Shown here in pieces: positions 46,674 through 58,107 of a stretch of DNA of 64,000 nt (the stretch's first letter is position 1; each line of letters starts with the position of its first letter). Source of the stretch: Scleroderma bovista (lineage: Eukaryota > Basidiomycota > Agaricomycetes > Boletales > Sclerodermataceae). A program made the translations under genes and the position numbers. Below the pieces are notes generated by a model that saw nothing but the letters and a program-made list of their open reading frames with translations, ran no database searches and was not told the origin of the DNA. The stretch covers positions 33,238 to 97,237 of the forward strand of contig JAYMGJ010000136.1 in assembly GCA_037178675.1 (NCBI GenBank). The letters run 5' to 3'.

Positions 46674-48706
46674 CTATTCACCATGACCTTGCTCATGCTG
46701 TTCTGACAGTGCGCGGCTTTTCGCTTCTTCTGCATTCCTCAAGATGGACTTCTGCACTTCTTTGTCCCAGTTCGTTCCAAACCACACCACAAGATATTCA
46801 CTGATACCGACAGTGAACAATCCAATCACTTGACCTTGAATGTCATCAGATCGGCATTTCACAGACTCAACAGCGATGGCTTTACCTATCCACAGGCCAC
46901 TGAGGCCCAGATGTGCCTGAGTGCTGAATGCTAATGTGATACCTACTGGCAGGGCAAGGACGTAATACGCGATAATGTTGAACATCGCCCCTAGATGTTG
47001 GCGACCTGATGGCGACTGTCATTCACACGATGAACATCAGGGTCTCGAATTCATACCTTGCCCTCGTAGCGCACCCCCACACGCATTGGCCAAGCCATCC
47101 GCAATCTGTCACAAATAAGCCGACAGAAAAGGAGGTTATCTGCTTGCTCACCTGGAATGAAGCCACAAGTGGCATCACCTGGCTAACGAGATGCACTACC
47201 TCTTCATCGTCGCTAAAGATATAACCAAAGCTCTGACGAACTATCTGAGCTATCTTGATGCACCGAAATGTAGCAGACGCACATTTCTCGCAGCTAACAT
47301 TGCAGTCATTATACCAGAGCCAACCAACACGCTAGTCAATGCACTCGCATGAGCTGCGTTGCGTGCACCGATCGCCGAGCGTGCACCAAGCAGGTTACCC
47401 ACACGGTTGGACGCCACGACACCTACATGTACGGTGAATGGTGCATAAACGCAAGAACGATGTCGGCGTACCCAACCCAAATGGTATTGTATAAATAACT
47501 AACAAATGCATCAGTACTTCCTTGGGTAAAAAACATTTACACACTCTGATCTGTGGTCATGATGACTGACTGTGCAGCTAACGAAAGCTCTCCGAGCTTT
47601 CCAGCTGCGAGGGCCACAATTTCAAATGCTGCCCTATTATACAAACAATGAGCATTTTCCAGAGCGGCGATGGTACCACGTACCACTCAGTCCCGACCAT
47701 AAGGATTCCGGGTAATGCTAGTTTTAGGAAATCGATGCAACTCGTCGGGTTAATGACCGCTTGAAGCTGTAGGCCTCCCCAAGTTGCATTTGCTTTGTGC
47801 TCGGGAGACAGGAATGTCGTTAGCACCAGCAATATGAAGCAGAGCCAATATGTAATCGACAATGCGACTGGGCATCCAAGCATCCGGAGAGAAGTATAGT
47901 GGACGAAGAGAATGTTTAGAGCAAGGTTGATCGGAGACACGATAATCAAGACAACCGTAGAGGCTCGCATGATTCCTGTCCACAAGGTCTTAGTTAGAGT
48001 GTATTCAGGTGGGTAATTGATGTTATTCAAATACCTTGACATTGCAGGTACTTCTTGAGTGACTCAAATGCGATGTATCCGGGGGCCCCGAAGATTAGGA
48101 TGCGCATGATAGCTTGCACGTCCTTGCAGAGGCGTGGTGGTTCCCCGATAACCAAGAGTACAGGTTCAATGAATGCCCACAATACAGCCACAGGTATGAA
48201 GAGAATCGAGAGGAGGACAGTGCATCGCTGGAAGTGGACGGACAAATCGGTCCGGCAGCTTCCTCCAGTGAAGGCTTGCGAGCCAACGGTGTCGAGGGCT
48301 GAACCACCACCGAGAGCGATGACCCAACCTAAATGTAACATGTGGGATCATCCGAAGTAGGAAAAAAGAGTTCCATATACTAGCCAGTTACGAACGCAAG
48401 CATCATGGAGAAGGCGGCTGCGGAAAGTTCCTCGGGTCCCAAGCGCCCAGTGACAAGAATTGAAACTGTCTGTACGGAATTCTGTAACATATACGATAAA
48501 ATGACTGAAACCGATGTTCGTTACAGGTGGCGTGAGGAACCTTGCAAGTTGTGGGGAAGACTGTCCGCACCGGGAATGGAGTCGACAATGAGTGAAATTA
48601 CAAGACGGATTCCGAAGCGCTGATGCATGCTTGATATCTCTGCATGACGGGGGTCTTCCACGCTGCATTGTGCGCCTGGTAGTAGGAGAGGTGTGTGTTC
48701 GTCCAT
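46674..48706 (-). CDS. MATE-family multidrug/toxin efflux transporter
   Basis: Eleven exons join in frame to 502 residues: 48706-48571, 48504-48385, 48328-48035, 47975-47684, 47633-47545, 47498-47472, 47422-47283, 47232-47152, 47105-47057, 47005-46886, 46834-46674. About twelve hydrophobic helices in two related halves carry MATE signatures: [20 protein letters not shown], then [21 protein letters not shown] and GALRGQGRQHLGA. Members export organic cations or metabolites in exchange for H+ or Na+; fungal homologues include yeast Erc1. The location is probably vacuolar or plasma membrane. Intron 2 (48329-48384) requires a GC donor (G|GCTAGT), since the nearby GT donor creates an in-frame stop. 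Confidence 0.92.
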
Positions 48707-49286
48707 GTTTTCTGGAAGAAACAAGGCTTCGAATGCAATAACGATTTTTATTTCTTGGATGACCGCGTTTTTATGATCCCGCAGCACGGGCGTTTCGGAT
48801 CTATCGGCTTAGATTACGCCCCGAAGCCCTGTGTAACGGTATGCATCGTGGCTGATGGGAAAGGTGGTGAGTAATATGGCCGTCTACTTCTGTCATTTTG
48901 ATAAGATTCTCTCACTCTAGTTTACTAGACTTGTTCGGCAGCACAAGGGCTCGACTCGGATTGCCCTGCAATGCCCTGCCTAAAGGCCTGACGATATGAA
49001 GGCGGAGGCCGTTTGTCTCTCATCAGATGTCGTGGTCTGCCAAGGGATTGTCATCAAGTGACTAGTCTGCTTATCTACCCCTTCCAAAGCGCCCTTGAAA
49101 ACCACATGAGGCGCACTCCAGCTGTCATGTTATCTACGATGACCCCCGTTTGTTGGGAACAGTTGTCGTAATTTGCAAAGCTTCAGGTCTGGTATTTCGG
49201 CAGTTTCCTGTGGCCAAACATTTAAAAAGAGCAGCATGTTATGCCTACAAATTCGACTGCAGCTCTTTCCCCACGCATCTGTGAAG
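48707..49286. other. Divergent promoter region
   Basis: 580 bp between the divergent MATE and agmatinase genes. No gene is seen. Confidence 0.5.
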
Positions 49287-50944
49287 ATGAAGTTGCTTAC
49301 CATTTCTCTCGTCACCATTGGTCTTGCTCTCTCTGGCTTAGCACATGAGCGTGATAACGCAGATCAGATGCCCCTCAACTATGTGAAGTATCCCTATCAG
49401 GCAACCTACTATCCCGGCGACAATGGTGGTAAGCCCGTCGAGTGTGATAAGGCGCAGAAGACCAACTTTTTCGAGTTTAGTGACCGCAGACTCCGTCTTC
49501 TCTGGCATTACCACATTCGCGAAGTTACCATGGGTCCAATGCCTTGGCAAAGATAAAGACGAAGCATTTGACATTGCATTTATTGGTGCTCCGTTCGTGA
49601 GTCTCTAAATACTGTTATTATTTGGCTCATTTGATGGACCTATTGAAGGACACTGGTACGTCATACCGGCCCGGGGCGCGTTTCGGCCCTGCTGGAATCC
49701 GGGCGGGATCGCGCCGCTTGACTCTGTACGGAGGCTACAATGTTCCTCTCCAAGTCAATCCGTTCCTCTCTGGCTTGAAACTTGTTGACTGTGGTGATAT
49801 CCCTGTCACACCTTACGACAACAAGTATGCCATCAAACAAATTGAGGAGGGTCACAAGAAGCTCCTCCATAGACCCGCTTTCTCGCCCCTTGGTAATGAC
49901 AAACTCACCGGAAAGCCTCTGACTCCCATCTCCCTCGACGGTAAGAACCACCCCAGGATAGTGACGCTTGGAGGCGATCACACCATCGTCTTGCCGCTCC
50001 TGAGGTACATTTGACACTGAAGTCTATCCCGTTCTCCTGACAAATTCTTCCCACATCAAGGTCCATTTACTCCGCATATGGTCCCATCTCAGTCATTCAC
50101 TTCGACTCCCATCTCGACACGTGGAAACCATCTGTTTTCGGGGGTGCTCCGTCCGAACAAGCGGCCATCAACCATGGGACCTATTTCTACTGGGCTAGTC
50201 AGGAAGGTCTCATCAAGAATGGCAGTTCCATTGCAAGTATCCCATTCCATTGTCCACTGTCCACCTTTCTTCTTGGGATATTTTTCGAATACTTTGATCC
50301 TAGTTTATTGTTTAATTACAGCACGGGGCCATCCGTACGACTCTATCCGGTCCAGCTGATTACGCCAATGACGACGACTCTGGTTTCCAAAGGATAGAGG
50401 CTCGCGAAATTGACACGATTGGTAGATTTTATTAGTTTACGGATCTGAACATCGTCGCTGAGATGCACTTCTAGGAACTCAGGGCATTATCGAGAAAATT
50501 CGTGAGACCGTTGGAGATCGGCCTGTCTACCTGTCTATCGACGTTCGTGTTGACCGTCTTACTCAGGCCAAGCTGACCCACCTTTGTCTAGATTGACTCC
50601 ATTGATCCTGCTTTTGCACCAGCTACTGGAACACCCGAGACTGGTGGTATGTATGCTATTGTGCCAGTTTGTCCGACATTGATGTGAATGGGTGCATTTA
50701 AGGCTGGTCCACACGCGAGTTGCGCACTATCTTGCGTGGGTTGGATGGTCTTCATATCGTTTCTGCTGATATTGTCGAAGTTGCTCCCGCGTATGATACC
50801 AACGCGGAGCTTACCACTATGGCTGCCGCAGATGTGAGCGGTATATTGTCATCGGTTTTCTGTTGATTTGACTGCTTTCCCCAGGTTCTCTTCGAGGTCA
50901 TAAGCGTTATGGCGAAGACACCCCTCGGCAAGGTTGTGAACTGA
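49287..50944 (+). CDS. Secreted agmatinase-type ureohydrolase
   Basis: Nine exons (49287-49428, 49481-49596, 49649-50004, 50061-50232, 50322-50421, 50475-50542, 50592-50646, 50703-50833, 50885-50944) give 399 residues in frame. An N-terminal signal peptide (MKLLTISLVTIGLALSGLA) precedes the ureohydrolase fold. Manganese ligands are in place: GGDHTIVLPL, HFDSHLDTW and SIDIDSIDPAFAP. The extended FIGAPFDTGTSYRPGARFGP segment favours agmatinase over arginase. Agmatine would be split to putrescine and urea, here outside the cytosol. Intron 4 (50233-50321) has an ideal GC donor (ATT|GCAAGT). The gene converges on the APC permease, 436 bp apart. Confidence 0.92.
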
Positions 50945-51380
50945 AGCAAAGTGGTGTGACCCAGTGAGACGACTGTTATTGGAATTCCACTGCAGTTCCC
51001 CCTCGCAATTATGAATTTGAATTTTGTATGTTAGTTTCCAAACGTAGGTGTGAAGTTATGTACGTAGAACTGTATAACCCCTTTAAGTCGCTTTCTCTGC
51101 AACACGAACTAAGTGTTAAACAGCGCTGAATCACGAGCGGTTGTGCAAACGCGATTGCTGAGACATTAAAACTAGACGTCTCACAGGTGGAAGGCGTACG
51201 TACCTGTACTTAGTTAGCACAGGAAATGCGTTATAATTAGTCCGTCGAGGCGACGAACTTCTACGAAGCAATATCCAGCTCGCCTAGTCCGTGAGGCAGA
51301 ACGTATTAGCGTAACCAAATGACAGGTTTTCCTTGTTCGACCCGAAACACCCGCATGTTATGCAAAAAGATGGTGACAGT
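50945..51380. other. Convergent 3' region
   Basis: Shared terminator region of the agmatinase and permease genes. No further feature is seen. Confidence 0.45.
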
Positions 51381-53516
51381 CTAATCTAAAGCCTCTTTCA
51401 CATCCATGGACGGCGCAGGTTCATTAATCGTCTTGATCGGCCCATTGAACCATTTACGCGCCGACAGCACCCATGTAAGTGACGCAAACGCGAACACCCC
51501 CATGATAATGACAACTGCATAATCTGCAGGATCCGGCTGTCAATGAGCGGACCTCTTGCGAAAGTGATGAAGTCGAAACACGTACTCATTTCTTGTGCAG
51601 GTACGGCTTGCGCAGCAGGGAAGCATAGGAGGATCACGACAAAGGTGACCCAAGCCACTGCGATGGCACCTATGGGTAGATACCATTTACCGAGTGAGAA
51701 CACGCCAGGAACTAGCTTGTTGCGACCGGATGTGATGCGCAGAAAGATCGGCGCGGCGTACGAGACATAGAGGCCAATGACAGATGCCCTGTTTTGTGAG
51801 CCAATATGAGTACATTGTCGTTCACAGGCCCTTAATCCATGAGCAGTAATATACCAACCCAGCGAGAGAAGCGAATGCAGCGGTCGAGAAACCGAGGAGA
51901 CCGCAGACCGCAGAGCCTACCATAACAAACCACACAGCATTCACTGGGGTTTGTGTGCGCGGATTGATACGCTTCCACCACCGTGAGCCAGGCAAAGCAT
52001 TGTCTCTTGCAAAAGCGAAGACAACCCGTGATGCGTCTACACCTTGAGCAGCCCCTGTGACAAACTGGACAACACATCAGAACAGAACATGGTCATCCTC
52101 ATGATGAAAGAGAGACCTGGACGACGATGATTAGGCTCCAAATAGCCAGCATACCATTCTTGCCCAAGACATTCAAAAATAATTGGCCCATTGGCAAAGG
52201 TAGATCAGTAGTCAATAAGTCAGCCACTGAAGCAGTGGCGAAGGAAGCGGCGATAAACAGGAGCCAGCCAAGAACCTGAGTGCCAAAAACTCCAAGTAAG
52301 ATAGCAATTGGGGCACTGCGGGCTGCTCCTGCTACTTCTTCAGAAATGTGTGCGGCAGAGTCATCTGTTGAAAATGGGACATGAGTGTCATTCCACTTGC
52401 ATGCAATGGTAAAATTGGGCTCACATCCGGTAAGTGTCCACATAGGAGAAGTGAACGCCAAGAGAAAGGCCCAGCCATCTATCATTCATTATGCGAGGTG
52501 GCCCAAGTTGGTCGTAATAGATGACATACTATTAGCCCAGCCCGTGTTATTCTCAAAAAGGGTGAAGGCATCTTTAGTTGATACTTTGTTGTCACCAGAA
52601 CAAACGAGCAAGGCGATGATGGCCGCAATGGTCGTCCCAACTTGGGAAGGTGGTCAGAGTGAGGTCACGATCAGGATACTTAAGCATACCATTGACAACC
52701 ACATAGAAAAGATTAAGCCTTGCTAGAACGTTGGTTGCAGCTGAGCAAACTACACCGTGGAAGAAGAGTATAGCCAGCAAAATGCCATATGTGGCACCTG
52801 CACCCAACACTGTATTTCCATTGGAGGCCACTGTTATCGCTGAAGTAATCATCTGCGCGCTACACAGGCATGACGTTGGATAAGCGAGTACAGAATTGGA
52901 GAAACGCTCACCAAGTAAAATCGATGGAACAAACGAGGGTAACCTGGCCAGTGACATTGGCCCAGCCAGTGATCCAGCTTGCCAACGCGGCCCACTTTGG
53001 GGGTGCAAGTTTCGCAGAGAAGTAATACAAACCAGCAGAAGTTCTTATGTCATGATCGTGTCAAAATCGACGTCGTAACGCAGTTGTTTTAAACTCACGG
53101 CATGGACGACGCAAGTTCAGCCATAGATAAAGCAACCGTCATTACAAAGAAGCAAGGGATTAACCATCCCCACACCATCCCGACATGGCCACCTGTTCCC
53201 TGTCAGCACAAGAAGCGCTGGAACGCGTGCGAGAACGTACCAGAGACAAGGGGAAACGAAAAGGTCGAAGTCACCGATGCGACTACCCCCATGATTGAAA
53301 ATGCAAAGGCTATGGTCTCGATCAACTGATTTCTTGGCATTCAGCTGCGTCCGATGCTCGCAGGACATGATCTCTCACCGTGAACTCTCGCTTAAACTCG
53401 GATTTGTAGCCGAGCTCTGCCAGAAGCTCGTCGTCGGCATTGAGGACTGAACGGTGGCTTGTTTGAACATCGACGCCCTTAGTACCGAGGTCATCGAGTT
53501 TCTCGGGCTCTGACAT
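51381..53516 (-). CDS. APC-family amino acid/GABA-type permease
   Basis: About ten exons chain in frame from the ATG at 53516 (MSEPEKLDDLG) to the TAG at 51381. I checked the first junctions and several later ones. The protein has a cytosolic N-terminus, then TIAFAFSIMGVV and GGHVGMVWGWLIPC, which hold the conserved first helices of the amino acid/choline transporter branch (UGA4, HNM1). Further marks are LASWITGWANVTGQV, CDSAAHISEEVAGAARSAP (the E-E consensus of this branch) and DASRVVFAFARDNALPGS. About twelve membrane helices are seen. Likely substrates are GABA, choline or polyamines; sequence alone does not decide. The neighbouring secreted agmatinase makes a polyamine or agmatine link attractive, but this is inference. 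Confidence 0.88.
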
Positions 53517-54639
53517 TCTGAGCAGATAGAAGGTACGTTGAAGGGTGATGGAGAGAGAAAGAGACTTGGGTACCGACCCTTGCTGTTGCTCTATGCTTGG
53601 GTAATATGGGGTATTCCGAGATAAGGTCATCGTTGAACGACCCTGGCATAGCATATCTCGAAGTTCCTATCACTGCAGGGTTAAACATTGAACAGGACCC
53701 GAGCCTCGCACGCTTCGAAGTGTTGAGAACCAGAAAGGAATTCGGAAGCCCTTTGGAAATTTCTCATGTTCTTGGTTTGGGTAAACAGTGTGAGTTCTGG
53801 TATGAATGGCGTTGCGGGCGTTGGAAGATCAGATTAGTCACTATTCACGGTGAGGTACAAGTAAGCAAAGTTTAGGGGATAAGCAGCCAGGAACAAACCC
53901 ATAATAGTACGTACACGATCTGTCAAAGTTCTTCATGATATATGTACGTAGAGTGCTGACAGCGGGCGTGACAAGAAACGGAAGCCGGGTACAATTGACC
54001 ACCAAAACTCAAGAACTAAGTTGCAGAATTATCACCCAATCGCATACTGTGATGGCCAAAGACCTCCACCCGCATCACTCACGACCACACCTGACATAGG
54101 CTGGCAAATCGGGACATATTATTAGTGCTCGACCATTCGTGTATCCCGACAGCACTCACCACCTCATCAATTGGTTAACTGCTTTCTCGTCTGCTATCAT
54201 CACGCACGGCGAGAATCAGTCAGCGGGATAAAGAAACACACATCCCAAACCATTCACAGCCATCCTACTGCCCATGCTACGTGTCCCCTCTGGAGTCTGG
54301 AACGACCGAGGGTCTGCATGGGCAAAGCCTCCCACAGCTCGCTGAAAATCACCTGCATTGAAAAAGAAATCGGACACTGTGAGATGCAGCAGACAAGCTC
54401 AAACGACATGGCATTCGTCGATATTATTGAACTCGAAGTTGCCCCACACGAAGCAAGTGAACGTGAAGAACTTGAAAGGTGTGAAAGTGGTCTTGGAGAG
54501 TGCTTGCGAAACGGTTGCTGGCGAAGGTCTCGTTGAAGTTGGAGAATCATTGCACAGCATGGGGGCGCTTTAGGCGGACTCCAGACACAGCGACTGCAAG
54601 ATAACCTTGACTCCTACCCCCGATATCAGTGGCACAATC
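53517..54639. other. Divergent spacer
   Basis: About 1.1 kb between the permease and the carboxylesterase. A frame at 54171-54536 has no recognisable domain. Nothing supportable is seen. Confidence 0.4.
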
Positions 54640-56769
54640 ATGTATAGTAACCAACTCGCAGTGGAGAAAAATGGTCCCCACATCCCCCAAGAGTTGCAGG
54701 AAGGGGTACAGGTTATCGTAGAAACGAAGCATGGAATTCTAAGAGGCGGTCGAACGACGAATGGCGCAGCCATCTTCCTAGGTGAGCGCTTAACCGACTC
54801 ATGGAAAGTTTCATCTCACCCCCAAGCATATCATTTATCCAGAGGTTCCATATGCATTGCCACCTGCCCGTTTCACTGATGCGCAACCCCTCCCCGTGGA
54901 TTACCGCTACGAGGATAAAGATTATATCTACGAAACGAAACGTTGGATTTCAGTTCCCTCCGAGTGATTGCCCAAAGTTTAAGACCGTTCTCAGATTGTT
55001 ACCAACCTCCCAATGATGGGCAAGCAGCAGGCGAGTGCTCGCCTTATAACAACCGATGGCCGCTAAACTGCAAACTAGGGGTGCACCCGATCGATCGCAA
55101 AGGGATTGGCGAACCATCTGAGGATCCGTGAGGATTACCTTGTTGTAGAATGAATCTATTTTCTGACTCTTCCGAAGCCTGTTCGTGAATATCGTCGCAC
55201 CACCTGACCTCACTTCCGACTCAAAGTACCCTGTCACTGTATACATCCACGGAGGGTGAATACTCGATGTCATCTTCCCGCCTGATTCAGAGCTCATCGC
55301 ACTACAGATCTTTGCAGTTTGGTTCGCCACACGACTATTCCAGCCAGGCACAGCATGCAGCAGTGGAGCGCAAACATGTTTTTGTTAACATTGGTTACCG
55401 CCTATCGGTCTTTGGGTTCCTGGCGTGTGATGAACCACGGATCGATGGTAATTTTGGCTTCAAGGACCAATGGCTTGCCCTATTGTGGATCCAAGAAAAT
55501 ATTGCCGCCTTTGGGGGTAAGATGGGCTATTTATGGGAGGATGGCGTCCAAGACTCACTCCGACATAACCAGGTAATCCAGAAAACATTCGACTTACCGG
55601 GCTGTCTGCTGGTGAGAGAGGTCATATTTTACGATTGTTCCCGTTCAATACCTCTTCAATACCTCTATCAGGTGCGCATTCCATCCACCAAATCCTTTAT
55701 CATATAGCACGTTTGCCTGATGGTCAAATGTCGCCCATTCACACCGCCATCCTTCGATCAAATGCAATGCTGTGAGTGTTGTCGAGAAAATGTCTATGAA
55801 TGGGAATGTAACCATTTCTTTCAGCACTGTTCCCAAGACCTCCGCAGAATTGCGGCCACAGTTTGAGGCTCTTTGTCGATCCCTAAATTTGGACCCCAAA
55901 GCTCCTGATGTACTTGATACACTTCGCGATCCGGCTAAAGTTCCGGCAGAAACTCTCATGCATGTAATCGGGACCGACAAGCCTGGTATCGAATACTCGG
56001 CGTACCGTGGCTGTCTCGATGGCGTATGGATGTCAAATGATCCTGACCCAATGTCTTGGCAGCACAGTGGTCACCTCGCACGCAAGCTACGGGAGAAGGG
56101 TGTCAAAGGCATTGCCATCGGCGATCTCCCCGATGAGTGGTACATCTATGCCATCGGACATGAGGTCAACGGTTCGAGGGACGTACTTCCAAACCTCCTC
56201 AGATGGTATCCTCGCACTGTCGCCGAGAAACTGATGTCGCTGTATAAAACACTACCAGAATCAGCGACTGCGGAGGAAGCAAAAGAACTTATGGGGATTA
56301 TTTTAAGCGATGGACAGGTACACGTACCTGTACGGCTTTTCGCAAGAGACTTTCAGCAAGCTGGGTTTCCGGTATTCAGGTATGAGATACACTGGACTCC
56401 AGAACAAGTTAGACGGAACGGTGAGCAAACTGAGCTAACCCTCATTTCATTGCTGTACCCCCAGCTCGGACACAATAGGGTTGATGCCACCCTGTAGGTC
56501 TGGTCACCCATGGGATGGATAGTTGCATCTGGGCTCTTCGTCTTTCGACTATGACCCCACACCAGAAAAAGGTAGCATTAGCATGGCTGGATGCTGTTGA
56601 CCAGGAATTCGATATCTTGGTCCGAGATGGCAGACAAATGAGGGCCCTCAACCAAGCATTGGTCTTGCACGAAGACCAAACAATTACGTGGGCAGATGAC
56701 AAAAGATGGGACCGGGTTAAGGAGATTGCTAAGGCGCTGCCTGGAGCAGATAGGGTTGGTTTTGCCTAG
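54640..56769 (+). CDS. Cytosolic type-B carboxylesterase
   Basis: Ten exons (54640-54781, 54843-54941, 54995-55030, 55079-55127, 55178-55255, 55308-55516, 55573-55611, 55672-55771, 55825-56420, 56498-56769) give 539 residues in frame. The alpha/beta-hydrolase core shows the oxyanion segment VYIHGG, the nucleophile elbow GLSAGAHS (Ser near 216) and a probable catalytic His in VTHGMD. No signal peptide is seen, so it is likely intracellular, unlike the esterase at 58.1 kb. The substrate is an unknown ester. A raw reading suggests the GxSxG region is broken, but two introns restore it. Intron 3 (55031-55078) needs a GC donor (CAG|GCGAGT), and intron 2 has a weak GTTGGA donor. Confidence 0.88.
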
Positions 56770-58107
56770 AACTCACTGACTGATCTAGTGGAGAGGGAGC
56801 AAATGTCTTCCTTCGACTCTTTGTTTGCCTCGGGAAACTAACGCGTCATGCTGATCTTGGGAAGAGATAACCTTTTCATGTTAACTCCTAAGTCAGGCTT
56901 GGCTCCAGCCCAACTTCTGATTATGAGAAGTCCCTTGCAGGGCCAGGTAAACTCGATGGGTATTTATGTAACTCAGCACTTTTCATTTAAGTCACAACCA
57001 ATGCTGGAGTACCCTGGCCTTGGTACGGACTCTGATGGAAGTTGCACTAGTGGCACGAGATGTCCTGCCACATCAAGTCCCTTAAGTCCGGCAAGAACGT
57101 CAATAATCGAAACAGTACATCTGCACAACCACTCATTTCGACACATCACCTTTCTGTTGCCCCAGCACACTCGCTGATGGCTTATACAGTCACTTCCCTC
57201 AGTTTTCAATTTATTCCTACATAATATGCTGAATCCTTGCATGGCAAGCAAACATTTGAACGGCAACAGCAAGTTATGCTATTAGTACCGTTGACTTCGA
57301 AGTCGATAAACGCATCGACAGCCACTACCAACCGTACCACGGCGGCCACCCCACCACTGCAGTACGTCGACAACAACGGCTCTTATGATGTCAGTGACCG
57401 TGGCCGCGCCACCGCAGATGAAAGCCACTACCGCCTGTACGGTGATACGGCCCCATACCCCAGCAGCTTCAAGACGGCCACCATCGCCAGCGTATCCGGA
57501 CGGCCCTTCCACTCCAACCCGTCGACGTCAACGTCGCTACCACTCGCACAGAGACAATGGCCGCTTACTGTCGCCATCATGCAGTCAGCGCACAACCACA
57601 GCGACGGTCGCCACCCCAGCGCGACGATGTTGACAGTCTCCTCCGCTGTACAGTACAGCAGCGCCGAGCGGAATTAGATGGATTGCATATATTAGCTGCT
57701 ATTAATAAATTAATTTACTGCAATAAAGTCCCTGCGTACGAGCGAGAATATTTGAGGTAGCTAACTTAAACCAAGTGGTACTAGGGACTAGTTTTACCAA
57801 TAAGCTTGCATGGACTGTGAGATGTGGGCTAGGCTGGCCAGACTTGCACACAGGCAAGCAAACTGTCAAGGCTTGCTGATGAATTGATCCTGCATCATGC
57901 CTGTAGAATTTAGATTGGCAGTCAGCAGGAATAATCTAATGGTGAACTTGCAAGCAAAACATGCATTGTGCTTGTGCTACCATAGGTACATTGCTAGGGA
58001 TAACTTATATAAGTATAAGTGGATGGATCATCTCACACAATGTATATGGGTGTATCCAGGACTGGAAGATGATATCGAAAATTATGGGCAGGGTACTACA
58101 TGCTTCC
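56770..58107. other. Spacer with low-complexity frames
   Basis: A Ser/Thr/Ala-rich frame at 57237-57677 (+) is open for 146 codons but has no domain and a mirror frame on the other strand, typical of simple-sequence DNA. A stretch at 57780-58060 is rich in GCTTGC/GCAAGC words. No gene is supported. Confidence 0.35.

Noticed and set aside
55516..55771. Apparent loss of the GxSxG motif and a stop in the cytosolic esterase
   Set aside because: Two introns (55517-55572 and 55612-55671) restore the motif and frame.
57237..57677. Ser/Thr-rich plus-strand frame as a possible wall protein
   Set aside because: No signal peptide or anchor, and an equally long mirror frame on the other strand; simple-sequence DNA.
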